Origin: Xenopus tropicalis | Lineage: Eukaryota; Chordata; Amphibia; Anura; Pipidae | Assembly: GCF_000004195.4 (NCBI RefSeq) | Contig: NC_030678.2 | Span: 58,001,378 to 58,065,377, forward strand | Direction of reading: 5' to 3' | DNA: 64,000 bases | Part shown: positions 1 to 13,329 of the stretch, piece by piece | Layout: each line of letters opens with the position of its first letter | How positions within the stretch are numbered: the first letter of the stretch is position 1 | Notes under the pieces: generated by a model | What the model was told of the DNA's origin: nothing | The model's database searches: none | The model's input: the letters and a program-made list of their open reading frames with translations, nothing else | Made by a program: the position numbers and the translations under genes

Positions 1-1158
1 AAATGTATAATTAATACATGTTCTGTTAAGAACTACAGAAAGTCCTTTCAAACTATGCAAAACAGGAGGTACTGAATATCTTAGTGAGCATTATATAGTC
101 CTATAGATCTTAGTAAACCTATTTGTTTGGGCCTTAATAAGCATGCAACAAGGTTTGAAAAAAATAATTGTATGCATTTTTTATTAGTGTAATATCAGTA
201 TTCATTTACAATGTATATGGGTCAGTTTAGAGATCCGGCATTTGGTGTTTTGGCAGATTAGAAAGTAAGGAGCAACTCCTTCTTACTTTATCCTGTTCTG
301 ATCATTCAGGATCTCTGCTGGAATAATATAAAGGAGCCATGCAATGTATCTGTCTGTTCTGCCCTCTGGCCGATCAGCCCACTGTCCCTCGCTATACCCG
401 GCACAATATTTATGGGACCAAGGGCTTTGCGATTTCATTAATGTATATGTATAGGTAGTTTATACTTAGAGATGTTTGTGTTTAAGCTACATAAATCTAA
501 GTGAGGTTCTCAACTGAGAAGCCTGTATAAACAAAGGCCTCCCTTGTGAAAAAAGGAGCAGCTCATTAAACAGTGGACTGCTGATGTTTTTAATTGTGCG
601 CGTATGAACATGACAAGGGGACTCCTCAATTGACCCTTCGCCTTGAAGCACCCCCCTGAACCCCCTTGTTACATATCTCAATGAAACACCAGGAGACAGA
701 GGTGGAGAAAATGGACACAGCATTTATTCACATTTTATCAAATAAATAGGACCTTGCCAGCCTAACCCAAGGCAATATTCTAAAGCCATAATTCCATAAG
801 AGGTCGCTACTATGCTCTGCCGTTCCTCGCTGAAGACTTGAATGAGTATTAGACTGCCTCTACCTACAGAGAGGATTGCCCCAAACTCTGCTACCAGCAG
901 GAGCTGCATTACCAACCATGAGAGAAGTTCAGCAGCCCTGCTGCCGGTCCTGGATCTGCAGTGTCTCGATGATAGGAAATCCAAGCAGGCTGTCACCTAG
1001 CACAAGCAGTAGTAGCGTCTGTATCTATCAATCCACCGTGCAGTCACAGGAGAGAACCTCCTTTCTCCCTCTGCTAAAATGACCTGTGCAGTACTCTGGC
1101 AAGGTCCTACCGCTGCTGTGACAAATAAAACTTAAAATATATTATCATATATTCACTA
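1..1158. other. No gene recognised
   Basis: AT-rich, with one moderately GC-rich patch (350-1120). The largest open frame there (724-996, minus) has no recognisable motif. It might be an old LTR or repeat, but I found no matching ends. Confidence 0.5.
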
Positions 1159-1280
1159 TTTTGATCCAGAGGAAGGCAAAAAACCCAACCTGAAGCTAGT
1201 GCCAATTATGCCTCAAAAGGGAAAAAATTCCTTCCTGACCCCCTGGGCGATCGGAAACATTCCCTGGATCAAGAAATCGT
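1159..1280 (-). mobile_element. CR1-type LINE 3' UTR fragment
   Basis: On the minus strand this matches the 3' UTR at 18720-18840: a plus-strand TTGATCCAGAGGAAGGCAAA here against CTTCCTCTGGATCAA there, plus the TTCCTTCCTGAC portion. Only the tail is present. Confidence 0.75.
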
Positions 1281-1867
1281 TGTTAACATGAATTAAACAC
1301 AAAGCTGACTCTCAAGTTTATACCATATAAAGATACAGAAAGCACAATATAAAAATGCATTCAGGTAAAATTCCACATTCAGTTATTAATAGATAATATG
1401 AAAACCAAAAGAAGAGAAACTCCTGACATTTCTCAAAATATGCAAAAAGAGGGAGGGTGGGTGGGATGTTTCTACCTGCTCAGAAGATAAGGAAGTGAGT
1501 GCTTTTCTGACATCACATCCCTCTCTTTCTCCGCCCCTCCCCAGGCCAGCCTTCTCCTGCCTTAACTCTTTCCTTCTCACCTAATCACAGTTGCACCTGG
1601 TTCTGCCAGTCTCTAAAAATAAACCAGTGTAATCTGGCTGCTGGTTATTCGGATCCCTTGTCATGCAGCCCCTACGCTTATATCTCCAGGGCTTTCCTGG
1701 AAATAGGGAATTTAGATTTTATTTCACATTTTGCCATGTTTAGTACCAGAAATAACAAAAACTAAGTTTCAAAACAATTGACACAAGCCCTATTCATTGC
1801 ATTTATTTTGAAAATAAATGTCTACTACCTCTTTAAGTGGAAAAACCTAAGACCTGGTTACTAGACC

Positions 1868-2241
1868 TAGGGGCTGATTTACTAATCCACGAATCCGAAT
1901 GAGAAAAATTCGGATTGGAAAACGAACATTTTGCGACTTTTTCGTATTTTTTGCGATTTTTTTCATCGCCGTTACGACTTTCCCGTAAATTGTCGCAACT
2001 TTTTCATAGCCATTACAAATTTCGTGAATTGTCGCGACTTTTTCATTGCCATTATGACTTTTGAGAATTGTCGCGACTTTTTCATAGCCATTACGACTTT
2101 TGCGAATTGTCGCAACTTTCATATTGAGAGCTCGAAAAAGTCGCGACAATTCGCGAAAAGGTCGCAAAGTACCGATCATTACGAAAAAAAACAGATTTGG
2201 ACGCTTTTCGGACGTTCGTGGATTAGTAAATGTGCCCCCTA
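1868..2241. mobile_element. CpG-rich foldback element with 39-bp tandem repeats
   Basis: Near-palindromic ends GGGGCTGATTTACTAATCC and GGATTAGTAAATGTGCCCC. Inside, 39-bp units starting TGTCGCGACTTTTTCATAGC repeat about three times (1991-2107), then their inverse appears. Related pieces lie near 39115, 40530, 53000, 56770, 63190 and 63930. Confidence 0.8.
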
Positions 2242-3774
2242 GAGTAAATATATCTCATTCCCTACTGGCTTGGTATCAAAGTCACTCGCAGTTTAGTGAC
2301 TTAAGTACTGCATCATTTTTAGGTATCTATGTAATACACATAGGGCATGGAAAAAATAATGTACATTCTCCTTTCATTATGAGGACCTATTTGCAATGGC
2401 CCACACATTATTACAGTCCTAATGCTAAGTTTACAATCAGTGTAGCTGAAAAGTGACATCTGATTTTAGTATTGATTTATTGGCAAATAACCAGTTTACC
2501 AGAGGGAATAATATATTCAATCCCAAGTTAGCATAACACTATTTCTAACAGGGGAATGTATGTTGTAATAACTATCTAACTAGTGTTTTGTTGTTTATCC
2601 AGTTTGTACCCAAACATGTTTTTGGAAACCATGTATTCTAAAACAAACTATACCCATGTATTTATAACATGGCACTTTGCTATATCATACATGGGCCGAT
2701 AAAAGCTGTCAGTGGACCAAGTCCAAACAAGAATAACAAAATCTAAGTTACAGCCGGTTACAAAAATATCTAAATAAATATACACGGCTTAATTGTAGAT
2801 TGTTAGTTCGTACCAAATTAGTAAAGAGGGCCGGGTGTATAAACCCGAACCTGACGCCAATATTGAATACTGAATAGAGAAGAAGCCCATGAAGTTAATG
2901 CAGATCAAATCCACTCACCCGAGTCACCCGAATGCCTTAGGCATTTGCATTTTAATGGACTAATAAAGATGTACTTTTAGCCTTTTTGGAGTTCGGAGTG
3001 CTTGGAGCTTCTTTTTGTACGTACAGTGGACCAAGTCTACTGATATCTAGCTGAAAGAATGGGTTAGATATCAATCAGTCAGGTTTAAAAATCTCATTGG
3101 GGCGAGGAGCGCATCAGCTATTTGGCGCAGTCCTCAACCAGACAGGTCAGCATATACCAGAAAGATAGATCTACTTGTTTGACAACCGCTCCAAACGTGC
3201 GGATCTTTTAGTGTATGGCCAGCTTTTTGTGTTGCTTAGCACTTTCTACATTTTTATGCTTCATTATTTTTTTTTCTAAAGGTTTGCACCTTGTTATTTT
3301 TAAATATGCATCAGTGGATATACAACCATAAACACATGCTGTTATGGAGTATTTAGTGGAGCATAACTAATAATAATGCTTAAATAAAATGCCAGTCCAT
3401 ATGTTTTCATTAATTTACCAACCCATGAAATATAACCATAAAGCTATTACTTACAGGCCAATGATTTCTACATTTTAACCATTACAGAACTATCACCATA
3501 GACTGAATACAGTTAGAATTCTGTACTGTAGATTTGTCATTTGTTTCCCACATGTTTATGCCAATGCCACCATCTAACTGGACACTTTTAGCAGTGCCAT
3601 AACTAAAAGTGACTGGGCTTTGGATCTGTTGTATTGTAGTTATGCCACAGACAGACTGAGCCCTTCACATCTTGTTTGTGGTATGTCAGTACAAATTAAT
3701 AATACTACACTTAACTGAACTGAATCTCTGGCCTTACAATGCGATAGGTAAGGACAGTAATAGGAAATCTAGTG
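2242..3774. other. No gene recognised
   Basis: AT-rich, only short random frames. No inverted-repeat ends were seen. Confidence 0.55.
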
Positions 3775-3870
3775 TTCTTTATAGTTACATAGGATTGAAA
3801 AAAGACCAGAGTCCATCAAGTTCAACCCTTCCAATTGAACTCAGCACACACAAACCTATACTGACCTATC
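3775..3870 (-). mobile_element. CR1-type LINE 3' end fragment
   Basis: The plus strand reads TAGTTACATAGGATTGAAAA, then AAAGACCAGAGTCCATCAAG and TTCAACC. This is the complement of the tail 'GTTGAACTTGATGGACG...TTTTTTCAACC...' of the CR1 copy at 18870-18910. Confidence 0.6.
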
Positions 3871-4497
3871 TATACACTAATGTACAACTTGCATTTATAT
3901 TATTTCTACCAACTTTGCACTCTTCAACATTGAACCTCATTTTCCCTTTAAACCTCATTTTCCATTATATAACCTTGTGTTAAAACTTATACACACAAAA
4001 GTTTTGATAACAATGGCAGTGTTCCCATTATCCAATAATCTCAGGCTACCATTTTTTCCTTTTTTGTGGTACAGACTCTCTAACAGCCATGCAACCAGGC
4101 AGCAGATTGGAAGTCTGAAAGGAAGCTCAGTATGAGCTAACAATAAATTTGAACCAATCACAGTTAAACTGGTCATAAGGGTCAGTGAATCCGCTAACCA
4201 GCATTTTCAATTTGCAGTTTGTATTCTGGGAATAAAAATAATAACAATTCAAGAAAAGGTGTATATATATTGTACTCAGTGAAGCAATGGTCTCAATATA
4301 TTCAAACATTTCTGTTGAGTAACACTAAATTAAATGTGAAAAGTAATAATAGAATTGCTAGCACAGTAAGAATGCCAGCACCAGATACAGAAAGTTGCAG
4401 TTTGTGTGTGGGTTTAAAGTTAATTTAAAGCTGATAACCTAGAAATGATACCCAGCCACATACAGTACTTGCTTATGGGATAAGCAGCCTTAGGAAG

Positions 4498-5205
4498 AGA
4501 TATCTATATTAGGTGAATTATATCAGGTAGTAAAAAAAAAATATTGAAGTGGGATTGGAGTGTAACATTTGGGCCCCAAGGGGATCAAATCATTCCTGTT
4601 TCCTTCTGAGAATTACATTCCAAGCGTGAAATGCTGCGTAAGTCAAATCTATGTGAAGCTTTTCAATTTGCTTTAATGCCTTAGCGCAGAATATGTTTGA
4701 AACAGAATCAAAGAACAAAGGTTTCTGGACAATCGCATGCAAATCAGTTCATGTGTTTTTAAGGGAAGAAAATCCCAGCAAAACTGCATGTTGCTAGGAA
4801 ACTGGGATCACTCCTAAGCACGAGCAATAATATTCTCATGGGTACATGCACTGAGAGGTAAATAAAAAAAACAAAAACAAAAGAAAAAACAGGAAGGGAA
4901 ACATTAAAAAAAAAAAATAATAATAATTCCAAGATTGTTTGAAGGTCTGTTTAAAGGGAAACTGCATTCTGTGATTATGTAATTAACTTAATTTAAAGAC
5001 TTATTTGTTTTAATTTCTTTGTATGTTTTGATTTTTTTGTAGATATCTATATTAGGTGAATTATATCAGATAAAAAAAAATATTGGAAGTTGAATTGGAG
5101 TGTAACATATGGGCCCCAAAGGGATCAAATCATTCCCGTTTCTTCAATTCATTCCTGTTAACTTAATTTAAAGGCTTATTTGTTTTGATTTCTTTGTATG
5201 TGTGG
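4498..5205 (+). repeat. Local direct duplication
   Basis: GATATCTATATTAGGTGAAT to GGGATCAAATCATTCC occurs at about 4499-4597 and 5041-5143. AACTTAATTTAAAGNCTTAT (N varies) occurs at 4983 and 5161. The two copies differ by several substitutions and indels. The intervening 440 bp is A-rich and non-coding. Confidence 0.8.
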
Positions 5206-5329
5206 ATTACTTGGGTTGTTACCAACATCTGGTGTAAATTTCATGTCAATAGCCCCATTAGAACTATAGTTACTGAAAAAAACATTGACGTGTTCAATAT
5301 TTACATTTCCCGCTGTATGTTTCACTATA

Positions 5330-5366
5330 GAAAGGAAGGAAGGAAGGAAAAAAGAAAGAAAGAAAG
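5330..5366 (+). repeat. GGAA/GAAA microsatellite
   Basis: GAAAGGAAGGAAGGAAGG followed by GAAA repeats. Confidence 0.85.
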
Positions 5367-5459
5367 GTGAAGATGGAACCGTGCTTGCAAGATGAGTGTT
5401 TACCTAGGGTAGCTCCTGATTCTTCTGACTGGCTATTGTTATTGTATTTTAGTATTGCA

Positions 5460-5673
5460 ATGCGGCGGCGCGATTTCGCGCAAATCGCCGGAAAAGCCTC
5501 GCGAGTCTTTTTCGGTGAATTCCCGAAATCGCGCCGCCGCGTGTGCCATCCCACCAGCGACTTACATTGTCGCTGGTGGGATGGCAGGTGAAGGCAACTC
5601 GGTGAGATTAGTCGCCCGCGAACAGGGAGATTTGTCGCGGGCGACTAATCTCCCCGTGTGCCAGAGCCCTTAG
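5460..5673. mobile_element. GC-rich foldback MITE, left end missing
   Basis: Shares GCGATTTCGCGCAAATCGCC, the GCGACTAATCTCCCC end and GTGTGCCAGAGCCCTTA with the copy at 14160-14437. Perfect inner stem arms (CCATCCCACCAGCGAC and GTCGCTGGTGGGATGG, 5548-5584) would form a strong hairpin. Confidence 0.78.
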
Positions 5674-7108
5674 GGCTGTAGCACAAAAAAATGAAAATCA
5701 TTTGATAACCATAAAAAAAAAAATATGAAAATGAATTGCAAGTGCTCTAGAATACTACATTATAAGGTAAACAACCCTTTATATGGTGGCCATATTAGGA
5801 TCCAGTCTGCACAGACCAAATGTTTGGAAATGTAGGAGGGACTATACACATGCTTGGTCACATTTCATTTGTCCCTTTAGTTCAGGACAACCACCCAAAC
5901 GATTGGAACAGCAGGAAGGTAACAGGGGCCACAGTTGGGCGGTATGGAAAATCATTTAAACTGGCCAACCAAATATGATTATGTATGGCCAGCTTAAGGT
6001 GTATGTCTAAATATTCAACTTTTGTGACTCAGCTTAATCATTTATAGACAACCCATGTAGGGAAAGTTTTGCTCACCACTAAATTTTAAACCATTAGGCG
6101 GGTGTACAATGAGGCTGTGTCAGCAAAATTCATATAGACAAAAACAAAAGGGTCCTCTGCACTCACCCATTATCAATATATATTATAGTTATAGTTTATA
6201 CAGGAGCAGTGGCAAGCTCCATGTTGTAGCGTCCACTCTTTTCAGCTACAGTCAGGTGATCCCAATGGACCAATAAAAGGTCAACCTGCCTAATGGTTTT
6301 AAATTTAGTGGTGAGCACAACTTCCCCCCCTTTTTTATAATCTATGGGCAGAGCACATAACCTCTAGGGCAACTGTCCATGATTAAGTACATTCACTCAG
6401 ATTATTCACAGCGTGGTTTAGTCAAATACTGTATTTGGCATGTGTTCTAGTATCTGGAGCTTATGTGATGAAATCTGGTAATCTGCAACTTCATTCATTC
6501 ACTGACCTGCACTTTCTCTGCCTGTCAGCATCACCATACGTGCCAGGTCTGCCTGTATCAACCTGCACTTTACCTGCCTACAGGCACCTTCCCCTGGGAC
6601 TAACAATTGAAAAGTTGATTAGAATGGGCCATTCTATTACACACTTCACCTGAAGGTGAACCACTTCTTTAAATGACTACTAGCACCACAGCATATTATT
6701 TGGCTTGACCCACTAGTTATTTCTATCCAGGATGGTATTTCTATCCAGGTTTTGTAATGTAAAAAATCATACCATAAGGTTCAATCATTGTGGGGTGCCA
6801 AATTTTCACCACCCCCTTGTGATTGTAATCACTTTTCTGATACTCCAGGCCGGTGCAGTTTTTTGCTAACAGGTATGTGATTACAATCACTGGGGTACAT
6901 ATGAGCGAGCAATCCTCTTCCTGCTTCTTTCTTTGAGCTGAGTGTGCATGCTTAGTAGAGTGGAAAACTGAACTTTAACAAAAAAACTTTAACGTGCAAT
7001 AAAAAGAAAAAGAAGAAGAAGAAGCTCCCTCACGTATCAGGTAAGTGATTACAATCACAGGGGGTGTCTAACTTTTGTCCCTCCCTTTAATTAAACCTTT
7101 CATTATCC
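5674..7108. other. No gene recognised apart from one dispersed repeat
   Basis: Contains the repeat at 6070-6190. GTGATTACAATCAC-type palindromes recur at 6816, 6869 and 7026, perhaps ends of a small inverted-repeat element. No coding signal. Confidence 0.5.
6070..6190. repeat. Dispersed repeat, copy 3
   Basis: GCTCACCACTAAATTTTAAA, CATATAGACAAAAACAAAAG, then CACTCACCCATTATCAATAT, as in the copies at 22455 and 23445. Confidence 0.65.
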
Positions 7109-7400
7109 CAGGGATCTCCAACCTTTACTACCCATGACCCACATTCAAATGTAAAAAGAGTTGGAGAGCAACACAAGCATGAAACATGTTCCTGGGGTTA
7201 AATATAGGGGCTCTGATTGGTGATTTGGAAGCCCCTATGCGTACGGGCAGCCTACACGAGTCTCTGTTTGGCAGTACACCTGTTTTTATTCAACCAAAAC
7301 TTGCCACCAATCCAGGAATTTAAATATAAGCCCCTGCTTTGAGGCCACTGGGAGAAACATCCAAGGGGTTGGTGGGCAACATGTTGGCTGGGGATCACTG
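7109..7400. mobile_element. hAT-like non-autonomous element
   Basis: 292 bp, CAGGGATCTCCAACC to GGCTGGGGATCACTG. Target duplications are CATTATCC and CCTTATCC (7 of 8 match). This is the uninterrupted member of the family also seen at 13160-14466 and 42351-43461. Confidence 0.82.
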
Positions 7401-7408
7401 CCTTATCC

Positions 7409-8809
7409 TTTAATTGTGTTTGCTTATCTTGTATAATATCTGGGGATATATATTTTATCTGATAAATAAACAGTCACCATTCAGCCTTTGTCCCATTGAT
7501 TTCAGATGAGTTTCAAGTAATGCACGTATATGGCTTGAGGAAGAAATCCCTACAAAGTCATTTTTGATTTTTTTAATAAAGCTGTATAAATGTGTTTTGA
7601 CATATTCACATTTTGGTACCACTGGCTGCTTAACATGCAAGGCTACCTAAACCCAGATGGTGTTTATGAAACCTCTGACAGTCAGTTTCCACCAGAGAGT
7701 ATAGCACAGGATTTTGAGGCTCCCTTAAGAGGGCCTTGAATGCACCCAGATGTAGGAGAAAGGGGCTGGACTTCTACATTCCTGAGCAATATCTACCTGC
7801 CATCAGAAAAGTCTTAAACAGACATTGTGATTCCCTTTCAGGTACATGTTAACATGTTACATTGTCACTGCAGACAACTTATAGTGAACCTGGATCTCCC
7901 TGATAACAAAATAAACATAAGACTAAGGAGTGACTAAGACATTATTGCAAAACTGATCTAAACAGTGATAGATGAGCAATTACATAAATATATATTTATA
8001 TACAATATCTGATAGGAAACAAAGTAAACAACATTCAAGTCCCCTGCAAAGTGACAGATGACTCTGTTTCTTTATGCACAGTTGTCTGCAATCCTTCTAA
8101 AGCTGTCAGTGCATAGTAACTATTCAGGTCATCATGGTCACACAGCCCTCACACAATGGGCATTGTGTTTCCTCAATAGCACCATCCTATAACAAAATCA
8201 GTTCATAGTTAGGGTAGGGGACGCGACAACTGCACGCGCACCAGGCTTGATGGATGTATTATCTCCATGAAATGTGCAAGAACTGCAAATTCTTTATCTT
8301 GTTGTCTAATTGTGGAGTTGTGCAGAGGAATCATTTTTTCCCTTAGCCCAGATTTTATATAATATATGGGATAGGCATTCAACAACAGATGTAAATGGCT
8401 TCATTTAATACATTCAATGACACTGCTTCATTTATTAACCCAGTGGTTATTTGGCCCCTGGAAAACAATAAAAACTAGTTATAAAATCTAGTCTGTTCCT
8501 GCATTAGTCTGTTCTTCTAAACACATTGGGGCAAATTGATAAAAATGTGAATTTAGTGCTTAATACATAGAAACTCACCCATGTTCTATTCATTTTTGTT
8601 ATGTCTAGAATACATTACAGTTATTGGCTAAAAGGTTACTTAGTGACATGACTATCAAGCATCAAAGCATTGTTTGCAACTGTGTCACTCATCCAATATT
8701 TCTCTGCAGTATTGGTCACTTTGTCACTCAGTACTGTTTGTCTAGAATAATAATGTTTGCAATATGTTGCTGGATAATTTAATATTTATTAGCCACCAAG
8801 CTCCCATAT
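7409..8809. other. No gene recognised
   Basis: Unique-looking AT-rich DNA. No frame above 62 codons and no repeat ends. Confidence 0.55.
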
Positions 8810-9380
8810 GTTCATACAATACTTCCAGGTTTGTTTTTGGAGACAGTCAAGTAACTTCCTGAATAGAAATTTCTCCATACATCCAGGTAAAAATAAGTAT
8901 TTATAGAACTACACATCTGGTGGACATGCCCCCAAATATCGGTACTCTGAAAAGGCACCTTCAGATTCATAAGCCAACTACTGCAGAAAGAAATCCAGCC
9001 AGATCCCCAGCTTGCCCTACTATTCCGTAAACCGGACAGCTTAACCAAAACTGAATTCAGACTATGCACCCAAATTTGCTTGGCAACCAGATGTGGAATA
9101 GCTAAAATATGGAAGGCTGCCCCACCACAACTCCCTGAAATAATAACCAAAATCTGGTTGATATCCACGATGGAAAAACTGACTGCACTTATCCACCACA
9201 AAATAGAAACGTATGAAAAAACACATTTATAATAATGACTAGGTCAAAGTCCACCCCTCCTACCCCCCATCCCCTACCCCATCTCAATTTCACTCTTTCT
9301 TTACTTTCTCCTTTACATGTTTTATATTTTTATTTTACTTTGTTACAAAACAAACAATAAAAACAAAGTTTAAAAAAAAC
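8810..9380 (+). mobile_element. 3' end of an L1/Tx1-type LINE
   Basis: Contains the ORF2 tail at 8912-9232, a pyrimidine-rich 3' UTR (9250-9310) and an A-rich end (about 9355-9385). The 5' boundary is set only by where the protein similarity fades. Confidence 0.65.
8912..9232 (+). pseudogene. L1/Tx1-type LINE ORF2 C-terminal fragment
   Basis: A 107-codon stretch reading HIWWTCPQISVL, one in-frame TGA, then GTFRFISQLLQ, ALLFRKPD, RCGIAKIWK and WLISTMEKLTALIHHK, ending TAA. The HIWWTCP cysteine motif and the tail are typical of L1-clade ORF2 ends, in which the protein's C-terminus carries a zinc-knuckle-like motif. A 3' UTR with C-rich then A-rich sequence follows to about 9380. The element is dead: only its 3' end is present and it carries a stop. 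Confidence 0.75.
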
Positions 9381-9385
9381 CCAAA

Positions 9386-11911
9386 ACAAGTCTTTACTGT
9401 ATGTCACTGTTTTTTATATTACATATTATTTTCAGGTATAAATATTAACATAATATCTTGATACAGTGGCAGTTTGCCTTTACAATTAAGATATGCTAAA
9501 TAATAACATTACAAATAATAAAACACATAATAATAATGGCTTGTAAAACATGGTCAAAGCAAAGGTTTTTAATGGTTCCAAATGATTAGTCCTGGTGCAC
9601 ACTTCTCTGTATTTGTATATTATTTTCACAGCTATGCTTTGAATGCTGATGCTACTTCTCACTGCTCACAAGAATGTCACAGCTCCAAGCAAACCACTTT
9701 ACTGATACAGGCAGCTAACAGCCTTTAATTATCTAAAGCAGTAATAAAAATCTTGGAATGAATCTGAGTATCTTTATTGTGTTAAATGTATTTTCCAAAA
9801 TTCCTGGTTTCTAACTAGAGGATCATAAATAAACACCCTTCAGATCCATTCTTACCTGCAGTGCATTTAACTGTAAAGCATTTTGTTCTGCCTATTTAAT
9901 TGTTTAATAGGGTATAATTAATAATGGCTGGGACTGTAACGATCAATTTTTTCGTGCCAAGGGAAGGACATTTGTTAAATTGCAATTAATTTTACAGTTG
10001 CTTAAGTAGTTTCTGGAAAAAAAATTTCCACCAGTATTAAAAATGTTATCGTATTAGAGTATGCACCCTTAGGAGGTTAAACAGTTGCATGTGTGGCAAA
10101 GTTTGGTGGATTCCACTGCTTGGCAATGCAAAGAGTTAATTGATTTCATTTTGCCCTATGGGTCTTGAACTATGGGATCTAATATCATTGTTAAACACAG
10201 CAAATTTGAGGCCATGACAAATTTTTTTTTTTGCATTCAGAATAGCACACATTTAAAAGGCAATTATTTAATCGTTGCACTGCTGTAAAATGCATCACAT
10301 GCAAGCAACACCCACAAGTAAAGAGCAATAGTCAGTTGTCACGTGCAGCAATCGCCTAACCTTAAAATGTTCTAGTGAGTTGAAGTGATTGCTACTAAAA
10401 TGAATTAGAGACAGTTTTGTGTGCCTACCTGCTGGGTTGGAAATTGCTGAAAATGTATTCTGTCTCAAATTTTAATAAAAGCATATTTTCTTTATTTTTT
10501 TCTGTTATAAAGCACTAGCAGATCTTTGGTTTGTGTGTTCACTTATTTTAGTTAAATACAGATAACAAGTTCTGCATAAACAAGTGATATACCCCTGTTA
10601 TACCCCTAGTTGCTAGGCAAAAGCTTGGTATCTGTTATCTTAATTACATATCTTTGTTATTGACTCATAGAATAAGTGACTGATTCCTGTCGCAGTTTAA
10701 TATAGTGATTGGAAAGGGGTGGTTCTTCCTTTTTGGCCTACATCTCCTGACCCAGGTGGATTTGTCAGGGCTGCCTGATGTAAAGGCCCAGTAAAGATTT
10801 CTGCCCTAGAGGCAGAACTTATTTTCAGCACCAGCACTATTCACTGAAGCCAGATTATACAAGGGGTTCCAGTGCCCCTTTAATACCTTCTGTAGGGCTC
10901 CTGCTGCAACTAGCCTCCATGGGCACTCCTGCTAGTGTCTTATGAATGGTGCCATAGTAATGGACATGCATGTGTATACCCAAATGATACCCATGTACCT
11001 CCCCTTATATGGCAGGTGCAAATAGGCAAAATGAGGTGCATTGTGGGCATATTTTTATATTTTTCCATATTGTACTGTTGTCTTTTTAGCATATGAGCTA
11101 GGGCAGCTTTAAGGTACTGGTGGGCCCAGGGCAAAGATCTAATTGCCAGGCCCCCTGCAAAACTTCCCTCAAGCAGGTGAGGGCAAGCAAAACAATGAAG
11201 CAACAAAGAGATCTCCTCATTTTCTGCTTATTGCCCACCTCTGTAGGGACCCTACAAGGAAAAAGGAAAAGTTACAGATTAAATATTACATTTTATCTGT
11301 AAGTTACAGATGAAATGTTTGATCAAAATTGTCCTTAAATGAGAGCGTTTTTCCTAAAAAATATCAACAGGCTACATGACCCTGCAACAATGTTATTTAA
11401 ATCAGGTAGTATCATCTCATTGTTTTACTCAAAGCCCACAATATGGATGGGGGAAAAGAACCCTGTAGAGTTCTCCGGCCCCTAAAACAAGAGGGAGCTC
11501 CCAGTGTAGGTGGCCATGTTAGGGTACATGGAAGATGCATAATGAGCAAGTGCCCCAACTTGCTTGTTATGTAAATGCGTGTGATACAAGACCTAGACCT
11601 ACACTAGGGGTGCCATTTACAAACAGTCAGATTTTTTTCTCCAATTCAGATTTTTTAGTGCTAAGAGTTGCAGAAAAAAGTCTCTAATTTTTCAACATTT
11701 ACTATGCGCCAAAATGGCTAAAAATCAGAATTTGACAGGTAAAACCTGCTGAGATCATGTAGAAGTCAATGGCAGATGTCCCTTCCCTAGAGGATCCTAC
11801 CGATTTCTTGATGCTGGTTTTCTGTGCAACAATTTCAAGAAGTAGAGGTGTGGCATTGGAAAAATTCAGTGTTTCACAGCTTTTCTGCACAGACTTTTTC
11901 AGTTCAGACTT
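9386..11911. other. No gene recognised
   Basis: AT-rich sequence with short frames only. Shared words with other repeats are weak. Confidence 0.5.
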
Positions 11912-12596
11912 TTAAAGGGACAGTAACATTTTAAAAAGGAAGTGTTTTACAAGAATGGCAAGATAATGTACTGATGACCTGCAGTGGTGGCATGTTTGCT
12001 TCAGAAACACTACTATTTTTTTATATAAACAAGCTGCTCTTTAGCAGGGGCATGCACCCTAGGCAACCCGGTGAGCCAACTTGCCCCTGCACCTGCACCT
12101 TCGCCCCGCTCTGTGCACACACACACCTGCACATCAAATGGGGAGCGGAGAGGGGGGAAGGACTCATTGCCCCCACCACATTATGACAACCGTCTGGGAC
12201 AAGAAAAGGAAGCGCAGGCTAGGGGTAGGCAGGAGAGGTTGCCGTCTGGCGCCCCCAAGTCGTTGTGACCTAGGCAGGTGCCTTTTCTGCCTACCCCTAG
12301 TTCCAGCCCTGCTCTTTAGCCATGAGAGCAGCTATTCAAGGATACACAGTTGATAACAGATAAGCTGTGCAGAATCCCATTGTATACAACAGAGTTTATC
12401 TGTTATCTGCTGTGCCTTTTTGAGCTTTGAATGGCTGCACCATGTCTACAAAGCAGCTTTGTATATATAAACTATAGTAAAGTTAAAGTTTCTGAAGAAA
12501 ATGCACCAGTTGTACTAGTGCAGGGCAACAGCACACTTTATTTTAATTTGAAAGATTTAAAAAACACTTTCATTTTTTGTGTTACTGTTCCATTAA
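11912..12596. mobile_element. T2/Kolobok-like MITE with a nested hAT element
   Basis: TTAA-flanked, with ends TTAAAGGGACAGTAAC and (inverse) GTTACTGTTCCATTAA. Same family as the RT insertion at 59312-59739. Interrupted by a hAT-like element at 12045-12311. Confidence 0.85.
12045..12311. mobile_element. hAT-like element inside the T2-like MITE
   Basis: 267 bp, CAGGGGCATGC to TTCCAGCCCTG. The 8-bp duplication CTCTTTAG lies at 12037-12044 and 12312-12319. Non-coding. Confidence 0.88.
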
Positions 12597-13329
12597 GTAA
12601 ATGTCAGATATTCGTGGAAAGTTTATTAAAATTTTAAAAAATAAAAAAATGATATATTTTAGAGTTTTACTAAATGTGATCTTTGATGTGCCTGCTCAAA
12701 GCAGTCAAATCAGTTCTGACAAAAGGGCACATTTTAAAAAGTCAGAAAGGCTTTGATAAATATACCAGTTCTTTAGAAGAGTGTTACTAACTGAAATTGC
12801 CATGAATCTCTCGGAATCCCTAGTTTAATGTTGCCATACAAGCACTGATCAAGCCAACTGAGACAAAGTTTCATACAATGCCATGTATGCTGACTCACTG
12901 ATCCCATCTGATATCTGTGTACTAAGGATATAGGTCGATTCAGGGATTGGGCAGGTTAGAATATTTCATTTGTTGATGCTCCATTTTGATCAGTGCATGA
13001 AGTTGATAAAGAAGTGAAGGGGAGTGACAGCTCCTCTTTATTTCTTGCTGTTCTGATCATCTTTGTACTCTGCATGAACAAATGGAACAAATTTGAGTCG
13101 ACTATACCATGTGAGGTATTTCTGTCTGTAGAGCCTCTTGGCTGCCTCATATTCTAATTCCCCAACTTTTTTTTACCCGTGAGTAACATTTCAATGAAAA
13201 AAAAGCTGGGGAGCAACACAAGCACAAAAACTTTCATAGTAAGTGACCAATAAGGACTTGAGATTGGTTAATTAGTAGCCCAATTTTGACTGGCAGACTA
13301 CTAGAGGCTCTGTTTAGCAGTACACATGA

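Noticed and set aside
724..996. 90-codon minus-strand hydrophobic frame, considered as a downstream neighbour gene exon
   Set aside because: No recognisable tetraspanin or other neighbour-gene motif, and no convincing splice sites.
2100..2456. 118-codon plus-strand frame
   Set aside because: It starts inside the foldback element, and its low-complexity composition comes from the tandem units.
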